Assembly (NCBI GenBank): GCA_003220615.1
Contig: QHTB01000139.1
Location: forward strand, 63,983 to 127,982
DNA length: 64,000 nt
Source of the DNA: Candidatus Rokuibacteriota bacterium
GTDB lineage: Bacteria > Methylomirabilota > Methylomirabilia > Rokubacteriales > CSP1-6
Reading direction: 5' to 3'
This document shows positions 8,781-17,009 of this stretch, piece after piece (positions within the stretch are counted from its first letter, which is position 1; each line of letters begins with the position of its first letter). The notes beneath the pieces were generated by a model. It searched no databases, had not been told where the DNA came from, and worked only from the letters and a program-made list of their open reading frames with translations. Made by a program: the position numbers and the translations under genes.

Positions 8781-9698
8781 TCAGCCCTGCTGGATCGCCG
8801 TCAACCGGAAGCGGCTCGGCCCGACCGGCCGCGCGAACGTCCAGTACTCCTCGAACGGCTGCGGCTCTCTGTCCGAGCCATCGACGACGGCACCGGTGGC
8901 GTCGTCCACGACCCAGTCGAGCATCTCGCCGGCGAGAAACACCGTGACGAAGTCCTGGCCCGTCTCCTGCCAGGCCTCGCTCACCTCGGCTCGCCGGACG
9001 TCGATGCGGCCCATGCGATTCGTGCGGCGGGCCTGGCGCAGGTCATCACATTGCGTCTGCATCACGGTGAGCATCTCGGGGGTCAGCGAATCCCGGATGC
9101 TCCCGAGATCGCGCCGCGTGATCGCCTCTTGCACGGCCAGGAACATCGAGCGCGCGGTGGTGGCGAAGCTCTTCGGATCGAAATTCGCATCCATCTGGCG
9201 GATGTGATCGACGCCCCGGTCGAGATCGGAGACGGCGGCCGGGACTTCCACGGTCGCGCCGTACGTGGAGCGGCCGGACGAAGCGCCGGCGTAGGCAGGC
9301 TCCGGGCTCTGGGCACGGCGGCGCATGAACCCGATCAGCAGCGCGATGCCACCGCCGATGAGCAGCAGGTCGAGCAGGCCGACACCACCGAACCCGTGGC
9401 CGAGCCCACCGAAGAGAAGCCCGCCCAGCAGGCCCCCGAGCATGAATCCGCCGAGTGCACCCATGAAGCCGCCGAACGGGCTTGGCCGCGGGGCCATGGG
9501 TGAGGGCGAAACCACCGGGCTCGGATCAGCCGGGCGTGGTGTGGTCGGCGTCGGTTTGGCGGGCGCCACGGTCGAGCGCGAGCCCCGGCTGCCGGAACTC
9601 GTCCCGGAGCCGGCGCGGGCCCAGGCCGATTCGATGTCGAGGATGGAGAAGGACGCGAGGATCACGAGCGTCAGCACAATGAACAGGCGTCTATTCAT
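8781..9698 (-). CDS. Tim44-like domain membrane protein
   Basis: A 305-residue protein with an N-terminal signal/anchor (residues 5-27, ending near AWA), a Ser/Pro/Thr-rich linker, a Gly-rich hydrophobic segment (GGFMGALGGFMLGGLL and following) and a transmembrane helix before RRRAQ. The C-terminal half (from about 180) is a Tim44-like domain: DPKSFATTARSMFLAVQEAI, later VTVFLAGEMLDWVVDD and EYWTFARP. Tim44-like proteins of bacteria are membrane associated with unknown role. Likely cotranscribed with the AsmA gene. Confidence 0.85.
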   Translation of the reverse strand: MNRRLFIVLTLVILASFSILDIESAWARAGSGTSSGSRGSRSTVAPAKPTPTTPRPADPSPVVSPSPMAPRPSPFGGFMGALGGFMLGGLLGGLLFGGLGHGFGGVGLLDLLLIGGGIALLIGFMRRRAQSPEPAYAGASSGRSTYGATVEVPAAVSDLDRGVDHIRQMDANFDPKSFATTARSMFLAVQEAITRRDLGSIRDSLTPEMLTVMQTQCDDLRQARRTNRMGRIDVRRAEVSEAWQETGQDFVTVFLAGEMLDWVVDDATGAVVDGSDREPQPFEEYWTFARPVGPSRFRLTAIQQG

Positions 9699-9825
9699 GA
9701 GTCCCTCCTACGTAGGACCTCTCGAACACTCTTCCGACCCGGGCTTCGGGCCACGCTCATAGGGATATCGCCCCAAGGGTAATCCGGCCCCAGGCAATGG
9801 CGACGATGAATTGATCGGGCGCGTA

Positions 9826-9854
9826 CCGCCGGGCTCGGGGGCCGAGCCCGGCGG
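9826..9854 (-). terminator. Terminator-like hairpin after the quinone reductase gene
   Basis: A perfect 13-bp stem, CCGCCGGGCTCGG at 9826-9838 with CCGAGCCCGGCGG at 9842-9854, loop of 3. It lies 14 bp after the stop of the minus-strand quinone reductase. There is no clear T-run, so it may need Rho or act as an RNA-stability hairpin. Confidence 0.55.
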
Positions 9855-9868
9855 CCTGGACCAACGCT

Positions 9869-10837
9869 TCACGGGATGAGCAGCACCTTGCCCGTCGTTT
9901 TGCGGCCCTCGAGCGCGCGGTGAGCCTCGGCGGCATCCTTCAACGGGTATTCGAACTCCATCCGGAGCCGGAGCTTGCCGTCGCGGACCCAGCCTAGCAC
10001 CTCGCCCGCACGCCACTGGAGATCTTCACGCGTGGCGATGTAGTGGTTGAGACTGGGACGTGTCAGGTAGAGCGAGCCCTTGGCGTTGAGGACCTGGGGA
10101 TCGATCTGACCGATGGGCCCGCTCGACGCGCCGTACAGCGCCATGAGGCCGCGTGGCGCCAGCGAGGCCAGGCTCTTCTCCCACGTCGTCTTGCCGACGC
10201 CGTCGTACACCACCTGCACCCCCTTGCCGCCGGTGATGCGCTTGACCTCGGCCTCGAAATCCTGATGCATGTAGTCGATCGTCTCGTCGGCGCCGGCGTC
10301 GCGCGCGAGTTTCGCCTTCTCCGCGCTCGAGACGGTCCCGATCACGCGCGCCCCGCGCATCTTCGCGATCTGGCAGAGCAGCAGCCCGACACCGCCGGCC
10401 GCAGCGTGGACCAGCGCGGTGTCGCCCTTGCGGAGGTTGTACGACGAGCACGCGAGGTAGTGGGCCGTCGTGCCCTGCAGCATGGCCGCGGCGCCCTGCT
10501 TCGTGCTCACGCCTTTCGGCAGCTTGACGAGCCGGTCGGCCGGAACGGCCGCTTGCTCGGCGTACGCGCCACGCACGCTCGTGTAGGCAACCTTGTCGCC
10601 GACCTTCACGTCCTTGACGCCAGGCCCCACCGCGACGACCGTGCCGCCGCCCTCCATGCCGATCGTGGCCGGCAAGTCTGCCTTGTACAGTCCACTGCGA
10701 AAGTAGACGTCGATGTAGTTCAATCCGGCCGCGTCGATCTTGACGACGGCCTCGCCGGGCTTCGGCGTCGGCTCGGGCGCGTCCTCGTGGCGCAGGGCCT
10801 CGGGACCTCCGGGAGTGTGCACGCGTACGGCTTTCAT
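9869..10837 (-). CDS. Quinone oxidoreductase (zinc-free MDR family)
   Basis: A 322-residue medium-chain dehydrogenase/reductase of the NADPH:quinone reductase type. Seen: N-terminal GroES-like domain (MKAVRVHTPGGPEALRHED), IGMEGGGTVVAVGPGV, AYAEQAAVPADRLVKLP, and the nucleotide-binding VHAAAGGVGLLLCQIAKMRG. The usual zinc ligands are absent, as in this subfamily. It transfers hydride from NADPH to quinones or enones in the cytoplasm. The start has a strong GAGGAGGT site 6 bp upstream. It lies 42 bp after the frameshifted membrane protein gene. Confidence 0.92.
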   Translation of the reverse strand: MKAVRVHTPGGPEALRHEDAPEPTPKPGEAVVKIDAAGLNYIDVYFRSGLYKADLPATIGMEGGGTVVAVGPGVKDVKVGDKVAYTSVRGAYAEQAAVPADRLVKLPKGVSTKQGAAAMLQGTTAHYLACSSYNLRKGDTALVHAAAGGVGLLLCQIAKMRGARVIGTVSSAEKAKLARDAGADETIDYMHQDFEAEVKRITGGKGVQVVYDGVGKTTWEKSLASLAPRGLMALYGASSGPIGQIDPQVLNAKGSLYLTRPSLNHYIATREDLQWRAGEVLGWVRDGKLRLRMEFEYPLKDAAEAHRALEGRKTTGKVLLIP

Positions 10838-10879
10838 GAAGCGACCTCCTCGCGTCGAGTCTGGCGAATGCGGGACGGA

Positions 10880-11769
10880 TTATATCAATGTCGCCCCGGT
10901 GTCGCTGTCGGTCGCCAGGACGCCGCGGACGGCGTGATACATCGCGTAGCACTCGAGCGCGAACGGGGGGAACCCGAGGTACCCGAGGACCGGCATCTCG
11001 AAGATCTTGACGTTGCCCGCGTACGGCACGGTGTACGTCCATTTCGTCGTGGCCCAGTAGTTCCAGAACTCCCAGAGCACGCCGCACACGGCACCGCTCG
11101 CCAGGAGCGCGAGGAGCTTCGAGGCATCTCCACGCGCGAGATCGCCGAGCCAGGACGGGCGCCCGCGCCGGGCATTGATGGGCTCGAGGGCCAGCAACCA
11201 CCCCAGCCAGACCAGCGGCACGAGCCAGCGCGACACGACGATCAGGGCAGCGCAGCGGCGACGACGCCGATGACGAGGGTGGCGACGAGGAATCGACGAG
11301 ACGGCGCCCACGGGCGGACCCGACACCGGGAGAACACGGTGGCGCGCAGGACGGCCGCCGTGAGAAAGAGCGCGGGGAAGATCGTCGCGAAGGCCCAGTC
11401 GTAGCCCACGCGGCGCAGGAAGAGATTGGGCTCGACCCCGTGGTACTGCCACCAGATCCCGTCGGCGTCACCACCGCCGCGCCAGAAGCGCGGCGCGTTG
11501 TACCACTCGAACAGCCACCAGCCGGCGATCGAGACGAGCGCGACGAGCACGAGCTCGGAGCGCGCCGTGGTGAGGTACGAGCGGCCGGTGAGGCGGGCCA
11601 CCAGCGCGTCGATGAACAGCACGTAGCCGGTCCAGACGATCGGCGTGAACCACTCCGCGACGACCCGGTCGCCCCCGAACAGCAGCGCCTCGGCGCCGAG
11701 GACGATGGCGAGGCCGGCCCACCCGTGGAGAGGAACGCGTCGACCCGCGTCAGCAGGGGTACGGAGCAC
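10880..11769 (-). pseudogene. Multi-pass membrane protein gene with a frameshift
   Basis: Read from a GTG at 11769, the frame encodes hydrophobic segments with WWLFEWYNAPRFWRGG and GYDWAFATIFPALFL, and stops at TGA 11242-11244 after VAAALP. One frame over, the protein continues without a gap as LIVVSRWLVPLVWLGWLLALEP, then VLWEFWNYWATTKWTY and GYLGFPPFALECYAMYH. Adding one base in the CCC at 11245-11247 restores a single 296-residue protein. I recall this as a continuous family of uncharacterised membrane proteins. It is either a real frameshift, an assembly indel in a C-run, or less likely two coupled genes (a GTG follows within a few codons). Last gene of the exporter/protease run. Confidence 0.65.
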
Positions 11770-11787
11770 GCGAGTCGGCCCGGGCCG

Positions 11788-12363
11788 CTATCGCATGCGC
11801 GCGAGGTCGATCGCGAAGCGACTGACGGCCTGCCCCTCGGCATCCCGCACGACGAGGACGGGGCGCGACGTGCCGGTGAGGTCCTTGGTGGGAAACCAGT
11901 ACACGCAGCGCGCGAGATAGCGGCCGTTGTCCTGCCGGACGGCCGTGCGCTCGTTCTGGACGAGGGCTGGCTCGATCTCCCGGTCGTCCACGAGCAGCCG
12001 CGGCGAGAAGTGACGGGCGAACTGTTCGCTCGGCCCCTCCAGGTACACCCAGAACATCAAGCGGTCCTTCAGCTCCGTCAGCAGCTTCTCCTGATCCTGG
12101 GGCTTCAGCGGCTCGTTCTTGAACGCCGCGTGACGGGCCGCCAGCGCCAGCCGGTGAAACGGCGTCACGACCTCCACGCTCTCGCCCGAGCCCTGCACGA
12201 CACGCCACTCGCCGCCGAACGTCTCGTTGATCACGCTGCGCTGGCCGAACACGAGCGCCTGCTTCTGCTCCCGCTCGCTGAGCGAGAGCGACGCGCCCGC
12301 GGCCGGCACGTAGGTGACGGCCAGCGCGAAGGCGAGGACGATGGCGCCGCCGGTGGCTCTCAC
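11788..12363 (-). CDS. Secreted hypothetical protein
   Basis: A 191-residue protein with an N-terminal signal peptide (hydrophobic residues 7-20, Ala-rich cleavage region near GAS). The rest is soluble-looking, with FGGEWRVVQGSGESVEVVTPF and LMFWVYLEGPSEQFARHFSPRLLVDD. No domain recognised. The GTG start overlaps the inactive M16 stop codon (GTGA), so it is translated with the operon and probably acts in the periplasm. Confidence 0.75.
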   Translation of the reverse strand: MRATGGAIVLAFALAVTYVPAAGASLSLSEREQKQALVFGQRSVINETFGGEWRVVQGSGESVEVVTPFHRLALAARHAAFKNEPLKPQDQEKLLTELKDRLMFWVYLEGPSEQFARHFSPRLLVDDREIEPALVQNERTAVRQDNGRYLARCVYWFPTKDLTGTSRPVLVVRDAEGQAVSRFAIDLARMR

Positions 12364-13658
12364 GGCGCCGGGCCGACCACCACGCGGTTGAACGTCTGGG
12401 GCGGGAAGTACTGGCCGGCCACTCGCAGCACGTCGTCGGCAGTGACGCGGGCGATGAGCTCACGGTAGCGGTCGGCGTAATCGAGGCCGAGCCCCAGCTC
12501 CTCGATGGCGATCAGGAAGTCGGCGACCTTGGCGGAGGTGTCGAGACGGAGCGGAAAGCTGCCGATCAGATACGCCTTGGCCAGCGACAGCTCTCGGTCG
12601 GTGACGCGCTCGCGGGTCATCCGAGCCAGCTCCTCGCTCAGGATGTCGCTGACCTTGCCGACCTCGGCGGCTCGCGTCTGCGCCGAGCCGATGAACGACG
12701 CGGCGTAGCGGCCCGGTGCCAGATAGCTGTAGACCGCGTAGGCGAGCCCGCCCTGCTCGCGCACGCGCGAGTACAGGCGGGATGCCGAGCCACCGCCCAG
12801 GATGTACGAGGCCACGGTCAGCGGGAAGTAATCCGGGTTGCGCTGATTGATGGCCTGGCGGCCGAGCAGGATCGTCGCCTGGGTGAGCTCCTTCTTGATC
12901 GTCTCGGCGGCCGGCGGTGCCGGTGTTGGCGGCCCCGGCGGTGGCGGCGCCGGCGCAGCCGGCTTCGGCCACGATCCGAAGCGCGTCATCACCTCGCGGC
13001 GGGCCTCGTCCACGGTGACGGCGCCCACGACGGCGATCACCGTGGTGTCCGGGCGCACGAAGGTCCGGTAGAACTTGACGACGTCGTCACGCGTGAGCTT
13101 GCCCACCGACTCCTTCGTCCCCTCGACCGGCACGCCGTAGGGATGGTTGGGGAACGTCAACCGTGCCAGCGCCCGTGAGGCGACCGTCTCCGGGCTCTCC
13201 TCGGAACGCTGGATGGCGGCCTGGATCTCGCCGATCTTCCGCTTCACCTCGTCGTCGGGAAACGCCGGCGTGAGCACGACCTCCTGGAGGAGATCGAGCC
13301 CCAGACCGAGATCGCGCTTCAGGACCGAGAGCGATTCGCTCAGCCCGTCGCGGCCGGCTCCGGCCTCGAGGTGCCCGCCCACGAACTCGATGGCCGCGTC
13401 GAGCTCGGGTCCGGAGCGCTTGGCGGTGCCCCGGGTGATGACGGCGCCGGTCAGGTTGGCCAGGCCGGCGTGGTCGGGCGGATCGAAGACCGCGCCGGCG
13501 CGATGGGACACGCGCACGGCGACGATCGGGATGGCCGGTCGCTCGGCCACGAGCAACACGATGCCGTTGGGCAAGACCTCGCGATGGGCGAGCGGCGCCG
13601 CCGGTGCCATCGGGGGAACGGCGAGCAACAGGGCAAGGGCGATCAGGGCGACCTTCAT
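12360..13658 (-). CDS. M16 family peptidase homologue, zinc site lost
   Basis: A 432-residue M16 (insulinase/PqqL-like) protein with a signal peptide (residues 1-20). The zinc motif of active members, HxxEH within GLAHFLEHM, is here GLANLTGAV (residues 65-73), so all ligands are gone. The C-terminal M16 landmarks are kept: GGGSASRLYSRVREQGGLAYAVYS. A proline-rich linker (around 245-265) joins the halves. Such non-catalytic subunits normally pair with an active M16 partner; the active one is encoded 4.3 kb upstream in the same transcription unit. The start at 13658 overlaps the oxidase-like stop codon (ATGA). Confidence 0.88.
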   Translation of the reverse strand: MKVALIALALLLAVPPMAPAAPLAHREVLPNGIVLLVAERPAIPIVAVRVSHRAGAVFDPPDHAGLANLTGAVITRGTAKRSGPELDAAIEFVGGHLEAGAGRDGLSESLSVLKRDLGLGLDLLQEVVLTPAFPDDEVKRKIGEIQAAIQRSEESPETVASRALARLTFPNHPYGVPVEGTKESVGKLTRDDVVKFYRTFVRPDTTVIAVVGAVTVDEARREVMTRFGSWPKPAAPAPPPPGPPTPAPPAAETIKKELTQATILLGRQAINQRNPDYFPLTVASYILGGGSASRLYSRVREQGGLAYAVYSYLAPGRYAASFIGSAQTRAAEVGKVSDILSEELARMTRERVTDRELSLAKAYLIGSFPLRLDTSAKVADFLIAIEELGLGLDYADRYRELIARVTADDVLRVAGQYFPPQTFNRVVVGPAP

Positions 13659-14267
13659 GCGAACCTCGGTTGCGCCATCCAGACCAGGGATTCCTCCTTG
13701 TGCACGCGCTCGTCGTATCCGATCTGACGGAACAGGTCGGCCAGCGATTCGAAGCGGCCGTAATCGGCGGTGACCACGCTCTCGAACGGCTCGCGCTCCA
13801 GCTCGGGACACTCGCGCACGAACTCCATGTACTCGTGCTCCGCGTGATCTTCGAACTCGGCGTCGAGGAGATAGGCCCGCGCGGGCCGCAGGACGTAGAG
13901 GAGCTTCACGAAGCCCTCACGCACGCCGCGGTGGGCGATCAGGTCTTCCAGGATGAGCAGGTGCCACGGCTCGTTGTCCTGCTGGTGCCGGCTCTCCCGC
14001 ACGCGGTCGAAGATGCGCCGGGCGAAGTCGGGGGCGCGCGACGTGTGGGTCATCGCCACGTACGCCACCTGCTCCCAGCCTGATACGGAACCCGCGCGAT
14101 CAGCTCCAGGACCTTGAACTTGGAGAGCGTCCGGCGGCGGCCATAGACCAGGTCCATGCCCCTGAAGAGCACGCGGGCGAGCAATTGTAGCGCATCCGCG
14201 GCGCGGCCAGCGTTCGCTCCTGCTCACGACGGAGCGCCGCGCCCGACAGGTGCTCGAGGCCGCTCAT
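13655..14267 (-). pseudogene. Alternative oxidase-like di-iron protein gene with two frameshifts
   Basis: Three frames must be joined to read it. ATG at 14267 (6 bp after the permease stop) gives MSGLEHLSGAALRREQE and on to MRY; one base is missing near 14186. The next frame gives LLARVLFRGMDLVYG and FKVLELIARVPYQA; one base is missing near 14080. The last frame then gives WEQVAYVAM to the stop. With two added bases the span is exactly 205 codons. The whole matches the alternative oxidase / plastoquinol terminal oxidase family, and the six iron ligands can be placed: Glu in WEQVAY, Glu and His in NEPWH, Glu in FEDHAEHEY, Glu and His in DERVH. Such enzymes oxidise quinol with O2 without proton pumping. 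Real decay or assembly error is undecided. Confidence 0.7.
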
Positions 14268-14272
14268 CACGA

Positions 14273-15397
14273 TCACTCGAGCTGCTTGCGGAAGCGGAGG
14301 ATGGAGAGCGTGAAGACGACGGCGCCGAAGACCAGGAGCGGCAGCACCTGGGACCACAAGTATTCGAGCCCGATCCCCTTCAGCACGATGCCCCGCACCA
14401 CGCGTAGATAATACGTCAGAGGAATCGCGCTCGCGAGAACCTGAGCGCCCGGCGGCATGCCCTCGATGGGAAAGAGCAGGCCGGAGAGATAGATCGAGGG
14501 CAGGAACGTGAGAAACGAGAGCTGCATCGCCTGCGGGACGGTGCGCGAGGCCGCCGAGACGAAGATGCCGATGCCGAGCGTGCCGAACATGAAGATGGCC
14601 GACAGGCCGTAGAGCAGCGGCAGGCTGCCGCGGATCGGCACGTCGAAGACGACGTGAGCCACGATCAGCGCCATCGTCATCTGACCGTAGGCGACGAGGA
14701 GGTTCGGCACGATCTTGCCGAGCAGGAGCTCCCAGCGACGGATGGGGCTCACGACCAGCGCCTCCAGCGTTCCTTTCTCGCGCTCGCGGACCACGGTGAT
14801 CGCCATCACGCTCACCGTGGTCTGCATGAGCAGCGCGCCGATGAGGCCCGGGACGATGAAGATGGCCGAGACGAGGTCGGGGTTGTACCAGGCGCGCACG
14901 CGAACGTCCACGGGCGCGCCACCGCGACGGAGGACGGTGCCTTCCACCGTCTGGGTGAGGATCTCCAGCGAGCGCTGAGCGCCGATGGCGGCCGCCGCGT
15001 TCATCGCAGAGGTCGCGACCTGGGGATCGGAGGCGTCGACGATGACCTGGACGCTGACGTTCTGGCGGGTGAGCTGGCGGCCGAAGTCGGGCGGGATCAC
15101 GATCCCGACCTTGGCCGCTCCCCCGTCGATCAGCCGCGTCAGCTCGCGGTGGCTGCGAGCCTGCTGGACGATGTCGAAGTACTGACTGTTCGTGAACGCC
15201 TCGAGCAGCGTGCGGGCCTCGACACCACCGGACTGATCGAAGACGGCGGTCGGCACGTGCTTGACGTCGGTGTTGATCGCCCACCCGAAGATGAAGAGCA
15301 TGGCGACGGGGACGAACAGCGCCAGCGTCAGGGCCAGCCGATCGCGCCAGAGCTGGATGAATTCCTTGGCGATGATCCCCCACAGCCGGCTGCTCAT
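14273..15397 (-). CDS. ABC-2 type transporter permease
   Basis: A 374-residue ABC-2 (YhhJ/YbhR-type) permease. The layout is typical: N-terminal helix after KEFIQLWRDRLALTLALF, a large periplasmic domain (about 50-175), then five more helices, with the conserved VVREREKGTLEALVVSPI and PLTYYLRVVRGI. Together with HlyD and the ATPase it forms an exporter, probably for hydrophobic compounds. The ATG at 15397 overlaps a 34-codon mini-ORF as ATGA. Only one complete permease is present, whereas such cassettes often hold two. Confidence 0.92.
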   Translation of the reverse strand: MSSRLWGIIAKEFIQLWRDRLALTLALFVPVAMLFIFGWAINTDVKHVPTAVFDQSGGVEARTLLEAFTNSQYFDIVQQARSHRELTRLIDGGAAKVGIVIPPDFGRQLTRQNVSVQVIVDASDPQVATSAMNAAAAIGAQRSLEILTQTVEGTVLRRGGAPVDVRVRAWYNPDLVSAIFIVPGLIGALLMQTTVSVMAITVVREREKGTLEALVVSPIRRWELLLGKIVPNLLVAYGQMTMALIVAHVVFDVPIRGSLPLLYGLSAIFMFGTLGIGIFVSAASRTVPQAMQLSFLTFLPSIYLSGLLFPIEGMPPGAQVLASAIPLTYYLRVVRGIVLKGIGLEYLWSQVLPLLVFGAVVFTLSILRFRKQLE

Positions 15398-15504
15398 CGC
15401 GGTCCCCGCATTGGCGGCTCGCCTCGTCGCCGGCGGCGGCCGCCTGGCGCCTCCGCTCGCACGGCCACGGTGATGATCCCCCACAGTCGGCCGCTCATCG
15501 CGGT
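15371..15504. repeat. Partial duplication of the permease gene start
   Basis: A 33-bp segment at 15371-15403, holding the permease start, recurs at 15472-15504 with two differences, 101 bp away. The upstream copy encodes MSGRLWGII, against MSSRLWGII at the permease. Between them lies GC-rich DNA resembling the repeat at 42.8 kb. This may be a remnant of a second permease gene or a small duplication. Confidence 0.6.
15394..15498 (-). other. 34-codon mini-ORF coupled to the permease start
   Basis: From the ATG at 15498, 14 bp after the ATPase stop, a frame reads MSGRLWGIITVAVRAEAPGG followed by an Arg-rich tail, and its TGA overlaps the permease ATG as ATGA. The first nine residues copy the permease N-terminus. 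It may serve only for translational coupling; the peptide itself is unlikely to function. Confidence 0.4.
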
Positions 15505-15511
15505 ACCCTCG

Positions 15512-16483
15512 TCAGGCCTCGCGCAGCGCGCGGAGCTGCTCGCGTACGCGGCTCTTCCGCTCCTTGTCCACGAACGAGACGAAGAGGTCCTCGACCGACG
15601 GCTCCACCTCACGCGCCCAGGTGACCGATCGTCCGCGCTCGGCGAGCAGCCGTCGCACACCCTCGGCGTCGGGACCGCCCGGAGCAACGATCAGCCGCAA
15701 GCGTCCCCCCACGCGCACGACCTCCTCGATCGCCTCCATGTCGGCCAGGACGTCGGCCGCCTCGCGGAGGGCCGGGGCCTCCAGCTCGATGACGACGCGG
15801 CCGAACGTCTCTCGCTTGATGTGCTCGGGACTGCCGGAGGCGATCAGGCGGCCCTGATAGATGAAGCCGAGGCTGTCGCAGAGCTCGGCCTCGTCCATAT
15901 AGTGCGTCGTCACCAGCACCGTCGTCCCCTCGTCGGCCAGGCTCCGGATGAGCGCCCAGAACGTCCGGCGCGACACGGGATCGACGCCCGCCGTCGGCTC
16001 GTCGAGGAACACCAGCCGCGGCCGGTGCACGAGCGCGCACACGAGCGCCAGGCGCTGGCGGAAGCCGCCCGAGAGGTGCCCGGCCAGCTGGCGCTCGCGG
16101 CCAGTGAGGCCGGCCAGCCGGATCATCTGCTGGATGCGCCCGGCGCGCTCGCCGCGCGGGACCATGTAGACGCGCGCGTAGAACGTGAGGTTCTCGTCCA
16201 CCGTGAGGTCGTCGTAGAGCGAGAAGCGCTGGGACATGTAGCCGATCGACGATTTCACGCGCTCGGGATCGCGCCGGAGGTCGATGCCGAGCACCGCACC
16301 GTCGCCTTCCGTCGCCTCCATGATGCCGGTGAGCATGCGGAGCGTCGTCGACTTCCCGGCGCCGTTGGGCCCGAGGAATCCATAGAGCTCGCCGGTCTTC
16401 ACGGTCAGGTCGAGGTGGTCCACGGCGACCAGACTGCCGAACCGCTTGGTCAGGCCGCGCGTGACGACGGCGAGATCGGTCAG
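15512..16483 (-). CDS. ABC transporter ATP-binding protein (drug-export type)
   Basis: About 323 residues. Walker A is GPNGAGKST, the signature LSGGFRQR, Walker B VFLDEPTAGVDP and the H-loop VTTHYMDEAE; the C-terminal part resembles CcmA/DrrA-type ATPases. It energises the adjacent ABC-2 permease and HlyD exporter. The likely start is a CTG at 16483 that overlaps the TPR stop codon, with a GA-rich site directly upstream; no ATG, GTG or TTG lies before the conserved domain begins. That non-standard start is inference. Confidence 0.9.
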   Translation of the reverse strand: MTDLAVVTRGLTKRFGSLVAVDHLDLTVKTGELYGFLGPNGAGKSTTLRMLTGIMEATEGDGAVLGIDLRRDPERVKSSIGYMSQRFSLYDDLTVDENLTFYARVYMVPRGERAGRIQQMIRLAGLTGRERQLAGHLSGGFRQRLALVCALVHRPRLVFLDEPTAGVDPVSRRTFWALIRSLADEGTTVLVTTHYMDEAELCDSLGFIYQGRLIASGSPEHIKRETFGRVVIELEAPALREAADVLADMEAIEEVVRVGGRLRLIVAPGGPDAEGVRRLLAERGRSVTWAREVEPSVEDLFVSFVDKERKSRVREQLRALREA

Positions 16484-16962
16484 CGCCCCCTCGCCTGATA
16501 CGCCTCGATCGCCTTCTTGAGATCGCGATACTGCGAGCACGGCAGGAAGCACAGCCGATCGAGCGTCGCCAGGTGCTGCCGGGCCTTGGCCACGTCGTTC
16601 AGCGCCAGGTAGGCTTCGCCGATGTACTCGTGGGCGGCCCGATGCTTGGGGTCGATGGCCAGCGCCTTTTGATAGATCGGGATCGCGCCCGCCGGATCGC
16701 CGTTCTTGCGGATGGCGTAGGCCAGCGAGTTGTACGCATCGGCATTGGTGCCGTCGCGAGTGACGACGCCTTCGAGCAGCGGAATGGCCGCCGCAAAGTT
16801 GTCGGAGTCGATCGCCTTCATCGCGGCCGTGTAGTCGGGGTCCTTGGCTTTGACCGGCCGGTCGGGCTCGCGCGAATCGGCGGCGAGGCCGACGAGGGGA
16901 GCGCCGATCAGCAGCGCGCCGGCGAGCGTCAGACCGACGAAACCTCCGAACCATCTGTCCAT
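16480..16962 (-). CDS. Secreted TPR protein
   Basis: A 160-residue protein with a signal peptide (hydrophobic residues 5-27) and two or three tetratricopeptide repeats from about residue 45 (DPDYTAAMKAIDSDNFAAAI, ADAYNSLAYAIRKNGDPAGAI, AAHEYIGEAYLALNDVAKA). TPRs mediate protein contacts; a periplasmic assembly role beside the exporter is plausible. Its stop overlaps the ATPase start. Confidence 0.8.
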   Translation of the reverse strand: MDRWFGGFVGLTLAGALLIGAPLVGLAADSREPDRPVKAKDPDYTAAMKAIDSDNFAAAIPLLEGVVTRDGTNADAYNSLAYAIRKNGDPAGAIPIYQKALAIDPKHRAAHEYIGEAYLALNDVAKARQHLATLDRLCFLPCSQYRDLKKAIEAYQARGR

Positions 16963-17009
16963 GACTCGCTCCTGTTCTGCCGTACCCGAGGGCGTGACGC
17001 TGCCGTGCC

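Noticed and set aside
13655..14267. Whether frame breaks in the oxidase-like gene are Sec codons or programmed shifts
   Set aside because: The breaks are frame changes, not in-frame UGA codons, and no slippery heptamer is seen at either place.
14100..15383. A 427-codon minus-strand frame over the permease
   Set aside because: Most of it is an out-of-frame shadow of the permease; only its last codons, from 14267, are real, as the start of the oxidase-like gene.
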